From 40-80 sp040394775 (lineage in GTDB: Bacteria > Bacteroidota > Bacteroidia > Flavobacteriales_D > Crocinitomicaceae), in contig JBEBRN010000054.1 in assembly GCA_040394775.1 (NCBI GenBank), positions 1 to 20,639 on the forward strand: a stretch of 20,639 nt of DNA, given 5' to 3'. A program made the translations under genes and the position numbers. The notes beneath the pieces were generated by a model that was not told the origin of the DNA, did not search any database, and worked only from the letters and a program-made list of their open reading frames with translations. Below, piece after piece: positions 7,517 to 14,688 of the stretch. Numbering within the stretch: the stretch's first letter is position 1; each line of letters starts with the position of its first letter.

Positions 7517-8521
7517 TTATTTATCTTGAGCTTCTACTTGAATTTGAATATTTAAATCACCATTAACATCAGTTTGTGTGGCACTGTTGTTTATCTGAAT
7601 ATGCGGATTTGAAGGAACTGCACCTTCCTTACTGTGAATTCCACCATAGACCCCAACTTGAGTTCCGTCAATACCTAAATAAGTGATAGGGTTTTGAAGA
7701 TGATAGTCATTTGCATAGCTGAAAGTATATGCTGTATGGTTAACAAAAATAGTATTGAGTGCTACTCCAATATAGTTTCCGGATGTAATTGGAGTTGTTC
7801 CATATCCGACAACTGGTGAAGCGAAAACATTATTGCGTAGTTGATTGGCAGTTCCGAGAATTTCACCTCCATTGTAGTAAGCATTTAGGAATATATTATT
7901 ATTTATACTGTTATTGTTACAGGCGTACATTGTGTAAGGATCATTAAACATGAAAATGTTATTTTCAAAAAGATTACCTTGACTAAAACTAATAGGAGAT
8001 TGAATAATAGAATTAAAAATTCCTCCATTTTCTATATTTTCTAAATTCAAAGCCCCTATTAACACACAATTGATTATTCCGAGATTACTTGAAGGGGTGG
8101 TTAAGTTTCCTGATGCAGAAAAATTATTCATCTTAGAATATTTGATGATTACATTATTAATGGGCTCGTTACTGTAGAAATTGATATCTCCATTCACGTC
8201 CACACCTTCTAGATGAAAACCATCTGCATTATCTCGGAATGTTAGAGTTGCATTGATAAATGTTTTGGATGTAGCTAAGGTAGAGTCGGGGTAGTGACCA
8301 GCTCCAAAAACCGTTAATTGCTTATCAATATATACAGGAGGATTAAATCCGCCACCTAGCAAATAAATCGTGTCTCCAGGATTTGCAGCATTATAGGCGT
8401 TTAAAAAACCAGAGATACCATTGAAGTGTTGTACTCCTGAAGTACTGTGTAAGGCGACTTTTTGTGCATTTACATTAATAACAGTAAAAATAATTGCTAA
8501 GGAAAGTAGTATCTTTTTCAT
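7517..8521 (-). CDS. Secreted right-handed beta-helix-like protein, first gene of the five-gene operon
   Basis: 334 residues. The signal peptide (MKKILLSLAIIFTVINVNAQ) differs from that of the other three copies, but the mature start KVALHSTSG and the rest follow the family: PGDTIYLLGGG, TLTFRDNADGFHLEGVDV, NNVIIKYSKM, ENNIFMFND, NNNIFLNAY, RNNVFASP. It ends VNGDLNIQIQVEAQDK. As first gene of the operon it has the longest leader; the 275 bp upstream hold two palindromes (8548-8560, 8567-8584) before an upstream terminator. I chose the ATG at 8521 because the signal peptide starts cleanly there. The role is unknown. Family expansion with conserved ends and variable middles suggests that the helix body is what diversifies. 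Confidence 0.87.
   Translation of the reverse strand: MKKILLSLAIIFTVINVNAQKVALHSTSGVQHFNGISGFLNAYNAANPGDTIYLLGGGFNPPVYIDKQLTVFGAGHYPDSTLATSKTFINATLTFRDNADGFHLEGVDVNGDINFYSNEPINNVIIKYSKMNNFSASGNLTTPSSNLGIINCVLIGALNLENIENGGIFNSIIQSPISFSQGNLFENNIFMFNDPYTMYACNNNSINNNIFLNAYYNGGEILGTANQLRNNVFASPVVGYGTTPITSGNYIGVALNTIFVNHTAYTFSYANDYHLQNPITYLGIDGTQVGVYGGIHSKEGAVPSNPHIQINNSATQTDVNGDLNIQIQVEAQDK
7572..7725 (-). repeat. 154 bp exact repeat, copy B (partner at 6543-6696)
   Basis: Partner of copy A, coding for the C-terminal segment around YHLQNPITYLGIDGTQVGVY in the first operon gene. The edges are sharp: the next bases on both sides already differ. Confidence 0.85.
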
Positions 8522-8547
8522 TTCTGTTAGGGATTAAAATTCTTTAT

Positions 8548-8584
8548 GTATAAGTTATACTTCTAATACTTTGATTACAAAGTA
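8548..8584 (-). promoter_or_regulatory. Two adjacent palindromes upstream of the beta-helix operon, candidate operator
   Basis: GTATAA-G-TTATAC (8548-8560) and TACTTTG-ATTA-CAAAGTA (8567-8584) are both perfect inverted repeats, separated by 6 bp. They lie 26-63 bp upstream of the start codon at 8521, where a promoter or its operator should be. The minus strand reads TACTTTG here, one base short of the Bacteroidota -7 element TAnnTTTG, but I see no convincing -33 TTG. Regulator binding is inferred from symmetry and location only. Confidence 0.45.
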
Positions 8585-8686
8585 CAGCCTTAATGAAAAA
8601 AAATGTGTTATATAAAAAAAGTAAAAATTTATATAATTATTTCTTTTATGGATAAAGTATTGATATTGTACGAGCGATATATACTA

Positions 8687-8729
8687 TCAAAAACAAAGAA
8701 TCCTCATGCAGTTAAGCATGAGGATTCTT
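8687..8729 (-). terminator. Rho-independent terminator after the carboxymuconolactone decarboxylase gene
   Basis: A perfect 14 bp stem (AAGAATCCTCATGC at 8696-8709, GCATGAGGATTCTT at 8716-8729) with a 6-base loop, followed on the minus strand by TTGTTTTTGATAG. It ends the transcription unit coming from 10836 and insulates the beta-helix operon. Confidence 0.88.
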
Positions 8730-8795
8730 AAATCTAATTTCAACTTAGTTTTTCAGAATTGGAAGGTTACTTTTTTCTTGAGTATAATCGAAATT

Positions 8796-9441
8796 TTATT
8801 CTTCTATACTTTTGTCCAACCGTTGATTTGATAAACCAATCAAACCTCTTAGGACACCATTAAGAAGGGCAATTGGTAGAATAAGAATTCCTCCTATCAA
8901 CATTCCTAACTCGAAAAACAATGAGCTGTCTTTATAGGCTTCTCCTTTTCGGCGTGATTGAAAGGCGCTATATGGAATGCCATAAATATTCCCAGCAATC
9001 ATTATTTGACAAGCAGCATAAATAATAACCGCCTCCTTTTCACCATACTCTTTTACGATAGCGTCATAAGCGTATTTTTTTTGGAAATCCTCGGGAATCT
9101 GCAAAATGTTGAGCATATAAGATAGCTTTTGCTTCTTCGGGGCGAATGAAGTCTTCTCCGCCAGTTAAGAAGCTACTTATCTCGTCATTACTCATGCCTT
9201 GCTTTAGCGCCATTTTAGCATATTGATACGAACAAGCAGGACATCCATTCACTTCGGTTACCGCTAACTGTAAGCGTTCAACAAATTGCTCACTGATTAA
9301 TTTGGTTTTCTTGTTCTTAATTAGTTTCCTCATCGCTCTTGGAGCAAATACCAAAGAGGTGTATAGCTCACTAAAACTAAACTTGCGTTTAAATTCGCTT
9401 CTCGAACGGACGGAATCGGGTAAATTTACTTGGTTGTTCAT
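8796..9441 (-). pseudogene. Carboxymuconolactone decarboxylase (AhpD-like) family protein, frameshifted at an A8 tract
   Basis: From the ATG at 9441, 125 residues read through an AhpD-like core: a Glu four residues before the CxxC pair (EVNGCPAC, Cys67 and Cys70), then ALKQGMSNDEI and PEEAKAILYAQHFADSRGFPKK. The frame then runs into TGA at 9064-9066. The proper continuation (KKYAYDAIVKEYGEKEAVIIYAACQIMIAGNIYG ... hydrophobic end near MLIGGILILPIALL) is in the next frame and ends at 8796. The two overlap in CCAAAAAAAATACGC: with seven A instead of eight the frame reads FPKKYAYDA, giving one 214-residue protein. The family holds thiol-dependent peroxidase partners and decarboxylases; the substrate here is unknown. 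It begins 2 bp after the DUF1697 stop, so it is translationally linked to it. The defect could be a true mutation, a homopolymer sequencing error, or a tract read by slippage. Confidence 0.85.
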
Positions 9442-9443
9442 AT

Positions 9444-9992
9444 TTAAATTGTTTGTTGGGCCATTCTTAGCAGCTCATTGCTTGTCTTCCAATTTCTAGT
9501 GGTTGCTCGAACGTTGAGCTTCTTTTCTATAAAGGTATTGTTTAATTTTGTATTTCCGTATCCATTCGGACAGTACAAGTAAACAGCTGTATCGGAAATC
9601 ACAATTTCTTCTCCAGTTTGTCTTTTCTCTTCTATGGATGAAAAGTCATATTGTTCGGGCTTGGAAGATAGAAAAGTGATGTGAAAAAAAGCAAGTTCTT
9701 TGTCGGGTTGTTTGAGAAATGGATTGTTTTCAATGATTTGTTTCAACTTATCTATTGATAAGATAATGACAGGAACTTCAAAACCAAAATCCTGTTGAAT
9801 TCGCTGGACTATTTGTTGTTCTAAATCGGCTATTCCAATTTCGTTAGCTGAGAAGATGACATTTCCACTTTGAACATACGATTTTACATGATGAAAACCC
9901 AAGCCTTCATACGACTTTCGTAAGGCTTCCATTTTAATAAGATGGTGTCCACTTACGTTGATTCCTCTTAGTATGGAAATGTAGGTTTTCAT
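9444..9992 (-). CDS. DUF1697 domain-containing protein
   Basis: 182 residues, the usual length of the family. The characteristic opening is present (MKTYISILRGINVSGHHLIKMEALRKSYEGLGFHHVKSYVQSGNVIFSA), followed by FEVPVIILSIDKLKQIIENNPF and the typical end (YCPNGYGNTKLNNTFIEKKLNVRATTRNWKTSNELLRM). DUF1697 proteins are small, cytosolic and of unknown biochemical function. There is no signal peptide or membrane segment. The gene follows the VOC-family gene by 42 bp and precedes the decarboxylase-family frame by 2 bp, so these small genes probably share a transcript. Nothing in the sequence is unusual. Confidence 0.9.
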   Translation of the reverse strand: MKTYISILRGINVSGHHLIKMEALRKSYEGLGFHHVKSYVQSGNVIFSANEIGIADLEQQIVQRIQQDFGFEVPVIILSIDKLKQIIENNPFLKQPDKELAFFHITFLSSKPEQYDFSSIEEKRQTGEEIVISDTAVYLYCPNGYGNTKLNNTFIEKKLNVRATTRNWKTSNELLRMAQQTI

Positions 9993-10034
9993 AGGAATAT
10001 TGTTTTCTGAACCTTCTTAATACTTCATTTGTCA

Positions 10035-10412
10035 CTAATCAATTGGTTCCCACAACTGAATTTTGTTGCCTTCTCCATCTAAGATATGTACGAATTTACC
10101 ATAATCGTATGTTTCAATAGTGTCAAGAATTGTCACACCATTGGCTTTGAATTCTTCTACTAGTGCTTCTAGATTTTCGACACGATAGTTGATCATAAAA
10201 TTACTGTTAGAAGGTTCAAAGAAATCTGATTTTTCAGAAAAAGGAGTCCACTGTGTTTGTGCTTTCTTGACACCTTCCTTGTCTTCATACCATTCAAAGG
10301 TTGCTCCATATGGATTTGTATCTAATCCAAGGTGCTTTTGATACCATTCAGTGATGCTCTTAGGGTCTTTACATTTGAAAAAAACTCCTCCAATACCTGT
10401 TACTTTTTTCAT
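10035..10412 (-). CDS. VOC-fold (glyoxalase/bleomycin-resistance/dioxygenase superfamily) protein
   Basis: 125 residues containing two beta-alpha-beta-beta-beta modules: GIGGVFFKCKDPKSITEWYQKHLGLD and MINYRVENLEALVEEFKANGVTIL ... KFVHILDGEGNKIQLWEP. The second module has the His (FVHILD) and the terminal Glu (QLWEP) positions that commonly bind metal. The first module lacks an obvious His at the equivalent strand (GGVFFKC), so metal binding may be incomplete. Superfamily members act as glyoxalases, dioxygenases or drug-binding resistance proteins; sequence alone does not decide between these. It lies 58 bp after the 10836-10471 gene and 42 bp before the DUF1697 gene. Confidence 0.88.
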   Translation of the reverse strand: MKKVTGIGGVFFKCKDPKSITEWYQKHLGLDTNPYGATFEWYEDKEGVKKAQTQWTPFSEKSDFFEPSNSNFMINYRVENLEALVEEFKANGVTILDTIETYDYGKFVHILDGEGNKIQLWEPID

Positions 10413-10470
10413 TACCTTCTTTTTTAAACTTCATGTTTTTCGGTAAATAAAAGTACTATTTTTAGTTGGT

Positions 10471-10836
10471 TTATTTATTCAAATGCTTTAAAATATAACT
10501 TTCTACAATTGCCGATCCAGTGTCTTCTGGATGCAACTTCAACGTAGTTGCTTCTTGCATTTTACTTTTACGAATTCTTTCGACTAATTCCTCGATTTCT
10601 GGCTGACTTAGCGTATCTAATTGGTATTTCTTAGTGATTGCTTCCTCTAAATTGTCCAAAGAGCAATGATATATTTTTGTCAAACGAAGACGACTTTCCT
10701 CTTTATCGGTCGTGTTTGAAATAGAATAATTCACTTTTGAAGTATTTAGAGCTTCTTTTTTTAAGCTTTTTCGGAGATTAATAACAAAAATTAAGACAAT
10801 GGTTACTAATCCAATTATAGCAATAGAGACTATCAT
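10471..10836 (-). CDS. Hypothetical protein with one N-terminal membrane helix
   Basis: 121 residues that I do not recognise. A single hydrophobic segment (MIVSIAIIGLVTIVLIFVINL, residues 1-21) is followed by basic residues (RKSLKK), so the rest probably faces the cytoplasm. The soluble part is charged and looks helical (EESRLRLTKIYHCSLDNLEEAITKKYQLDTLSQPEIEELVERIRKSK) and ends SAIVESYILKHLNK. No enzymatic motif is seen. The gene is first in a run of small genes with gaps of 58, 42 and 2 bp, and is separated from the upstream cysteine-rich gene by a terminator. Confidence 0.7.
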   Translation of the reverse strand: MIVSIAIIGLVTIVLIFVINLRKSLKKEALNTSKVNYSISNTTDKEESRLRLTKIYHCSLDNLEEAITKKYQLDTLSQPEIEELVERIRKSKMQEATTLKLHPEDTGSAIVESYILKHLNK

Positions 10837-10876
10837 ATTCGTAGTAGTTTAAAATTAATATTCGAGTAGTATTGGC

Positions 10877-10903
10877 AAAAAACAGCCTCTTAAAGAGGCT
10901 GTT
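10877..10903 (-). terminator. Rho-independent terminator of the cysteine-rich membrane protein gene
   Basis: A perfect 10 bp stem (AACAGCCTCT at 10881-10890, AGAGGCTGTT at 10894-10903) with a 3-base loop, followed on the minus strand by a run of T (AACAGCC...GGCTGTTTTTTGCC). It starts about 10 bp past the stop at 10913. Confidence 0.88.
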
Positions 10904-10912
10904 ATATTATAT

Positions 10913-11665
10913 TTAGTGTTTACAAGCAGCTTCCTTTTTCTCCTTGCAACAGTCTTTTTTCGCTGCTCCTTCTTTACATTTTCCCTCTTCAGCAGTTCCT
11001 TTCTTACAACAATCTTTTTTGGCTGCTTCATCTTTGCACTTTCCTTCTTCAGCCGTTCCTTTTTTGCAACATGCTTTGGAAGCGTCTCCCATCTTACAGG
11101 TTTCCATTTCTTTACACTTACCTTCGCCTGAAGTTCCCTTCTTGCAACATGGTTTAGACGCATCTCCCATTTTGCATTGTGATTTGTCAGCCCCTTTTTT
11201 GCAACAATCTTCTTTCACTTGTTCTGTCGAGCACTGGCCTTTGTCACACTGGCCACAATCAAATAAACCATGTGAAGTAGTACCTAACAGGAACATGAAA
11301 AACAGACCTGATGTAATGAAAAATTGTTTAGATATTTTGACCTCTTCCTTTTGGAAAATTAAAGCGATAATTGAAATTGGAAGAAGCACAAAAGCAACGA
11401 GTGAAACAAGCGCTCCTCCTGGCCAATGTTGGAATTTCATAGTTGCTCCAGCAATAAAAAGAGCTGCTATTCCAACCAATAGATAGTTTAACCAATTGCT
11501 TAAGCCAGCATCCTTGTTATCTTTTATAGTAAATACAATTAGTGATGTTAAAAGTGTTGCCGCAGATAAAACAAGAAGAATATCTCCTCCTGTGATATTA
11601 TTTGCTTGTAAGCATATACCAGCAATGGTTAATCCAAGGGCTAGTAAGTTTAAAATCTTTTTCAT
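10913..11665 (-). CDS. Multi-pass membrane protein with a GldL-like core and a 19-cysteine repeat tail
   Basis: 250 residues. Residues 1-135 hold about five hydrophobic segments (near 3-20, 27-47, 57-76, 84-105, 113-132). The motif KFQHWPGG (77-84) resembles the KxxHWPG turn of GldL-like membrane proteins of Bacteroidota. Residues 137-250 form a Lys/Glu/Gly-rich tail with 19 Cys at 137, 140, 145, 154/155, 164, 173/174, 184, 190, 199/200, 210, 219/220, 230, 239/240 and 248. The last part repeats with a period of 20 residues (CCKKGTAEEGKCK, KKDCC). There is no peptidase, redox CxxC-thioredoxin or known metallothionein signature, but the regular CC pairs suggest metal or thiol binding; that is inference. 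It forms its own unit, with a 291 bp upstream region and a terminator. The tail is coded by DNA repeats of about 60 bp, so copy number may vary. Confidence 0.82.
   Translation of the reverse strand: MKKILNLLALGLTIAGICLQANNITGGDILLVLSAATLLTSLIVFTIKDNKDAGLSNWLNYLLVGIAALFIAGATMKFQHWPGGALVSLVAFVLLPISIIALIFQKEEVKISKQFFITSGLFFMFLLGTTSHGLFDCGQCDKGQCSTEQVKEDCCKKGADKSQCKMGDASKPCCKKGTSGEGKCKEMETCKMGDASKACCKKGTAEEGKCKDEAAKKDCCKKGTAEEGKCKEGAAKKDCCKEKKEAACKH
10920..11160 (-). repeat. In-gene tandem repeat coding the CCKKG...KCK units
   Basis: Units of about 60 bp coding CCKKGTAEEGKCK plus an Ala/Lys-rich linker occur near 10935-10995, 10995-11055 and 11055-11115, with a more diverged unit further upstream. 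The DNA is similar as well as the protein, which points to expansion by slippage or unequal recombination. Confidence 0.7.
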
Positions 11666-11956
11666 AAATTATTTTATTTTTTAATGGCCTTACTCATTTG
11701 GCTTTTCAGTCTCGCCCTATTTTTTTAAGTGGTTACTAGTCTCCACTTTTATTTTAATTTCAACTAAATAGCTTCTTTATCGTTCTCTCTTTTTAGTATG
11801 ATTTTCTTTTAAAACAGGTGTGTTTTATTTTTATCTTTTAGTAAATAAATGACGTAATTGTTCCGTGAGTAATTCAGTATAAATGTGTTGTTTACGTTAC
11901 TAAAGTAATAAATTTTCACTACAATAACATCTTTTTTAAGCAAACGTTGTAAAATG
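11666..11956. other. Intergenic region upstream of the cysteine-rich protein gene
   Basis: 291 AT-rich bases with no supportable gene. It holds a short hairpin (AAGTGG at 11727-11732, CCACTT at 11743-11748) and a 12-base palindrome TTACTAAAGTAA at 11897-11908. Either could be regulatory, but neither has a T tract placed to end the minus-strand acyltransferase unit convincingly. Confidence 0.4.
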
Positions 11957-13261
11957 CTATTTTTTCTGCTGAAGTTGCCAAGCTGCATCGATTGTTATCA
12001 TTGAATCGACACTAATATCTCTCAAATTTGCTTTCTGCTCGATTTTTTTCATCCAACGCTTGTCCGTTTTGATATAATTTCGAAGATTGGTTAGCTTAGA
12101 TCGATATTCAATATCAGATGTCTTTTTAGTTTTTATTCCTTTGAATAAATTGTAAGTTTCTTCAATAAATCCCCATCCAAATTTAGGTAAGTTTGCCTCC
12201 GTTGCCATAATAATAATAACATCATTTTTAGCAATTTCTTCCTTTAGATTTAATTGATTGGTTGTAGCTTCTGTTTCTTGACCAGCGGTAAAAGCTTGTT
12301 TGTTGTAAAACCAAAATTGATTATTGGAGAAGGATTTTGTAATGATATCTCCTTCAAACATACCACTATAAAAGCTATCCGAAATCACCAACACGGAGAC
12401 TTTATCCTTTCCTTCCTTCGATTCAAATTGAATACGAGGATATCCCATCTTAAATGATTTGAGTTTGAATTTCAAATTCATACCATTTGCGACATCATAA
12501 TCACCTCCTTTGGGATCATCTAATTCAACTTTATCCCAATAAAAATTAGGCAGGTCGATTTGACGAATCCGTTCAATATATTTTACCATTGAGTCTGCAG
12601 CAAGACATGCACCATAATGACTCCAATGAACGCCATATTGTGGGTATAAAGGATATTTTGAAATATACTTTTGTTCTACAAAGTACTTATTAAAATCAAT
12701 AAACTTTAATCCCATGGACTTTGCCCATTTTACATGATCACCATAATTTGTAGGGCCTCTTTTAACCTTGTATTTGTCGGGTATGTATTCAGGGTAAAAT
12801 GTTCCTTTTCCTGCCGCGAAAACAAGTATTATACTTTTATCGAGTTTGTATAACGTATCTTGAATAAATTTTAATTTTCGCATACGTTCTTTAATACTAT
12901 CCGCACCGATATAGTCTATTCCATAATACGCTTTTATGTAATATCGTTCGTATAAGTAATTTTGTTTTCCAATAATGACCCCATTTGCTTTTGCTTTCTT
13001 AAAAAGACTGTAGGCAATCTGATTATTAGCGCGAATAAATAAGCTTCTAAAGCCAAAGTTCTCATTGATGTACTTTTCTTCTTGTTCTTGATATTCACCA
13101 GAAAGCCAATCTTTAATGGTGAAATCTTTTTTCTCCGTTGCCGTAATTGCTCCTCTTAATGGAGATAACTCAACAAAATTAAACTGTGCTTGAAAAAAAG
13201 AGATAACCAATAGGACTACTATCAGGAACAGGAAACTATATTTTAATGCTCTCTTTATCAT
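11957..13261 (-). CDS. AlgJ/AlgX-like SGNH-fold polysaccharide O-acetylation protein
   Basis: 434 residues with an N-terminal signal anchor (about 8-26), so the rest lies in the periplasm. Conserved blocks of the AlgX/AlgJ N-terminal SGNH-hydrolase-like family are present: WLSGEYQEQEEKYINENFGFRS (entry region), GVIIGKQNYLYER, VFAAGKGTFYPEYIPDKY, YGVHWSHYGACLAADSM with His212, and VLVISDSFYSG with Ser296 as likely nucleophile. In AlgX an Asp stands two residues before the His; here that position is Gly210, so the triad would need another acid. The start codon lies 2 bp from the stop of the MBOAT gene, so the two are translationally coupled. Known pairs of this type move an acyl group across the membrane (MBOAT) and place it on an exopolysaccharide (AlgJ/AlgX). 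The polysaccharide is unknown, as no glycosyltransferases are nearby. Confidence 0.88.
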   Translation of the reverse strand: MIKRALKYSFLFLIVVLLVISFFQAQFNFVELSPLRGAITATEKKDFTIKDWLSGEYQEQEEKYINENFGFRSLFIRANNQIAYSLFKKAKANGVIIGKQNYLYERYYIKAYYGIDYIGADSIKERMRKLKFIQDTLYKLDKSIILVFAAGKGTFYPEYIPDKYKVKRGPTNYGDHVKWAKSMGLKFIDFNKYFVEQKYISKYPLYPQYGVHWSHYGACLAADSMVKYIERIRQIDLPNFYWDKVELDDPKGGDYDVANGMNLKFKLKSFKMGYPRIQFESKEGKDKVSVLVISDSFYSGMFEGDIITKSFSNNQFWFYNKQAFTAGQETEATTNQLNLKEEIAKNDVIIIMATEANLPKFGWGFIEETYNLFKGIKTKKTSDIEYRSKLTNLRNYIKTDKRWMKKIEQKANLRDISVDSMITIDAAWQLQQKK

Positions 13262-13263
13262 AC

Positions 13264-14688
13264 TTAAAATCTGAAATAGATAAATGGATTAAACCCAAAC
13301 GCCGTAATAGAACTGATACAAAGTAAAAAGAGAATTGTGGACATGGTGAGTGCTACAAAATGTTTTTGAATGGAATAATCGTGTATAAATAGGGCATCTT
13401 GGATTTTCTGTCCATTTTTGAAGTAAGCAAAAAAAGCAAAGAAGATGGCCATTGAAAAATAGGTGTAAAATTCCGAATCAAATTCTCGTGAATGACTAAA
13501 ATCAAAAGCAAACATCCTCTTTATGTAGATCAATGCATCCGATAGTTTCTCTATTCTGAAAAATACCCAACCTATGGCTACGATAAAAAAAGTAATTATC
13601 GTGCTGGGTAATTTACCAATTTTAGTGTAGAAATTTTGCAAAAAGCTCCGTTCTAAAACGAGGAATAATCCATGATACGCTCCCCAAATGATGAAGTTCC
13701 AAGAAGCTCCGTGCCAAAGACCTGAGACTAGGAATACTAACCAAAGATTGAAATACAATCGTCTTTTTGTCGCTACTTTATTTCCACCTAATGGAATGTA
13801 TAAGTAGTTCTTCATCCAAGAGCCAAGCGTGATGTGCCAACGTCGCCAGAATTCTGTAATACTTCGGGAGATATATGGGTTGTTGAAATTTTCAGGAAAC
13901 TTAAATCCAATCATTTTGGCGATACCGATTGCCATGTCCGAATATCCAGAGAAATCAAAATAAATCTGGAAGGTATAGGCTAAAATTCCGACCCAAGCTG
14001 TATAGGTTCCAAGTCCAGCATAGTCCATTCCAAAAATCGAATCTGCAACCGCCCCCATTTGATTGGCAATCAATACTTTTTTCGCAAGACCAATGGCAAA
14101 TCGATAAAAACCAATTAGGCGATTGTCAATCGTGTCATTCTGCGTTCGGTCGGTAATTTGATCCGCTAAATCGTGATAACGAACAATAGGACCAGCGATT
14201 AATTTGGGAAATAGAATGATGTAAAGTTGGTAATCCCAGAACTTCTTCAAAGGCTTGTGAATTCCTCGATAAACATCTACAACATACGTAATGGTTTCGA
14301 AGGTGTAAAATGAAATTCCAATGGGTAAAACTAATTTTGTCCATTGAATAGTTGAGCCACCAGAAACAGATAAGAGTGAATTAATGTTGTCGATGAAGAA
14401 GTTGGAATATTTGAAATAGAAGAGAAGCCCTAAATTGATAGAGACAGAAAGTGTGAGCATTAATCGCCGGTGTAATTGATTTTGCGTATGCGCCATCCAC
14501 CTGACCAAATGAAAATCAAGAAAGGTGGTACCTAGAATGACAAAAATAAATCTTGGAGCACCCCAACTGTAGAAGAAAATACTAAATAGTAAGATGACAA
14601 TATTCTTATATTTCTTGCCAACAACATAATAAGTGATTAAAAAGGCAGGAAGAAAGTAAAGTAAGAATAGAATACTGCTAAAAACCAT
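13264..14688 (-). CDS. MBOAT-family membrane O-acyltransferase (AlgI-like)
   Basis: 474 residues with about ten membrane helices. Signature blocks of the AlgI branch are present: FLLYFLPAFLITYYVV at the start, SWGAPRFIFVIL, LPIGISFYTFETITYVVDVYRG, FPKLIAGPIVRYHDL, FQIYFDFSGYSDMAIG, FWRRWHITLGSWMKNYLYIPLGG, and SGLWHGASWNFIIWGAYHG with the catalytic-type His326. The family takes an activated acyl donor from the cytoplasm and passes the acyl group through the membrane. Together with the coupled AlgJ/AlgX-like gene downstream it forms a two-gene polysaccharide O-acylation unit. It is first in its transcript, with a 544 bp upstream region. The ATG at 14688 gives a normal N-terminus. It is annotated by family only, since similar pairs serve different polymers. 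Confidence 0.95.
   Translation of the reverse strand: MVFSSILFLLYFLPAFLITYYVVGKKYKNIVILLFSIFFYSWGAPRFIFVILGTTFLDFHLVRWMAHTQNQLHRRLMLTLSVSINLGLLFYFKYSNFFIDNINSLLSVSGGSTIQWTKLVLPIGISFYTFETITYVVDVYRGIHKPLKKFWDYQLYIILFPKLIAGPIVRYHDLADQITDRTQNDTIDNRLIGFYRFAIGLAKKVLIANQMGAVADSIFGMDYAGLGTYTAWVGILAYTFQIYFDFSGYSDMAIGIAKMIGFKFPENFNNPYISRSITEFWRRWHITLGSWMKNYLYIPLGGNKVATKRRLYFNLWLVFLVSGLWHGASWNFIIWGAYHGLFLVLERSFLQNFYTKIGKLPSTIITFFIVAIGWVFFRIEKLSDALIYIKRMFAFDFSHSREFDSEFYTYFSMAIFFAFFAYFKNGQKIQDALFIHDYSIQKHFVALTMSTILFLLCISSITAFGFNPFIYFRF

Noticed and set aside
9302..9499. Plus-strand frame of 65 codons across the start of the decarboxylase-family gene
   Set aside because: It is antisense to two well-supported minus-strand genes and has no family features.
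10855..11163. Second minus-strand frame of 102 codons, rich in Lys/Arg, over the cysteine repeats
   Set aside because: It is the shifted frame of the same repeat. It begins inside the gene and runs over the terminator at 10877-10903.
10944..11486. Long plus-strand frame of 180 codons opposite the cysteine-rich gene
   Set aside because: It is the antisense shadow of the repeat tail (its FLQQSF-type repeats mirror the CCKKG codons). The minus frame has a signal-like start, membrane helices and a terminator.
13929..14344. Short frames on both strands inside the MBOAT gene
   Set aside because: They are out of frame with a full-length, well-conserved AlgI-like protein.
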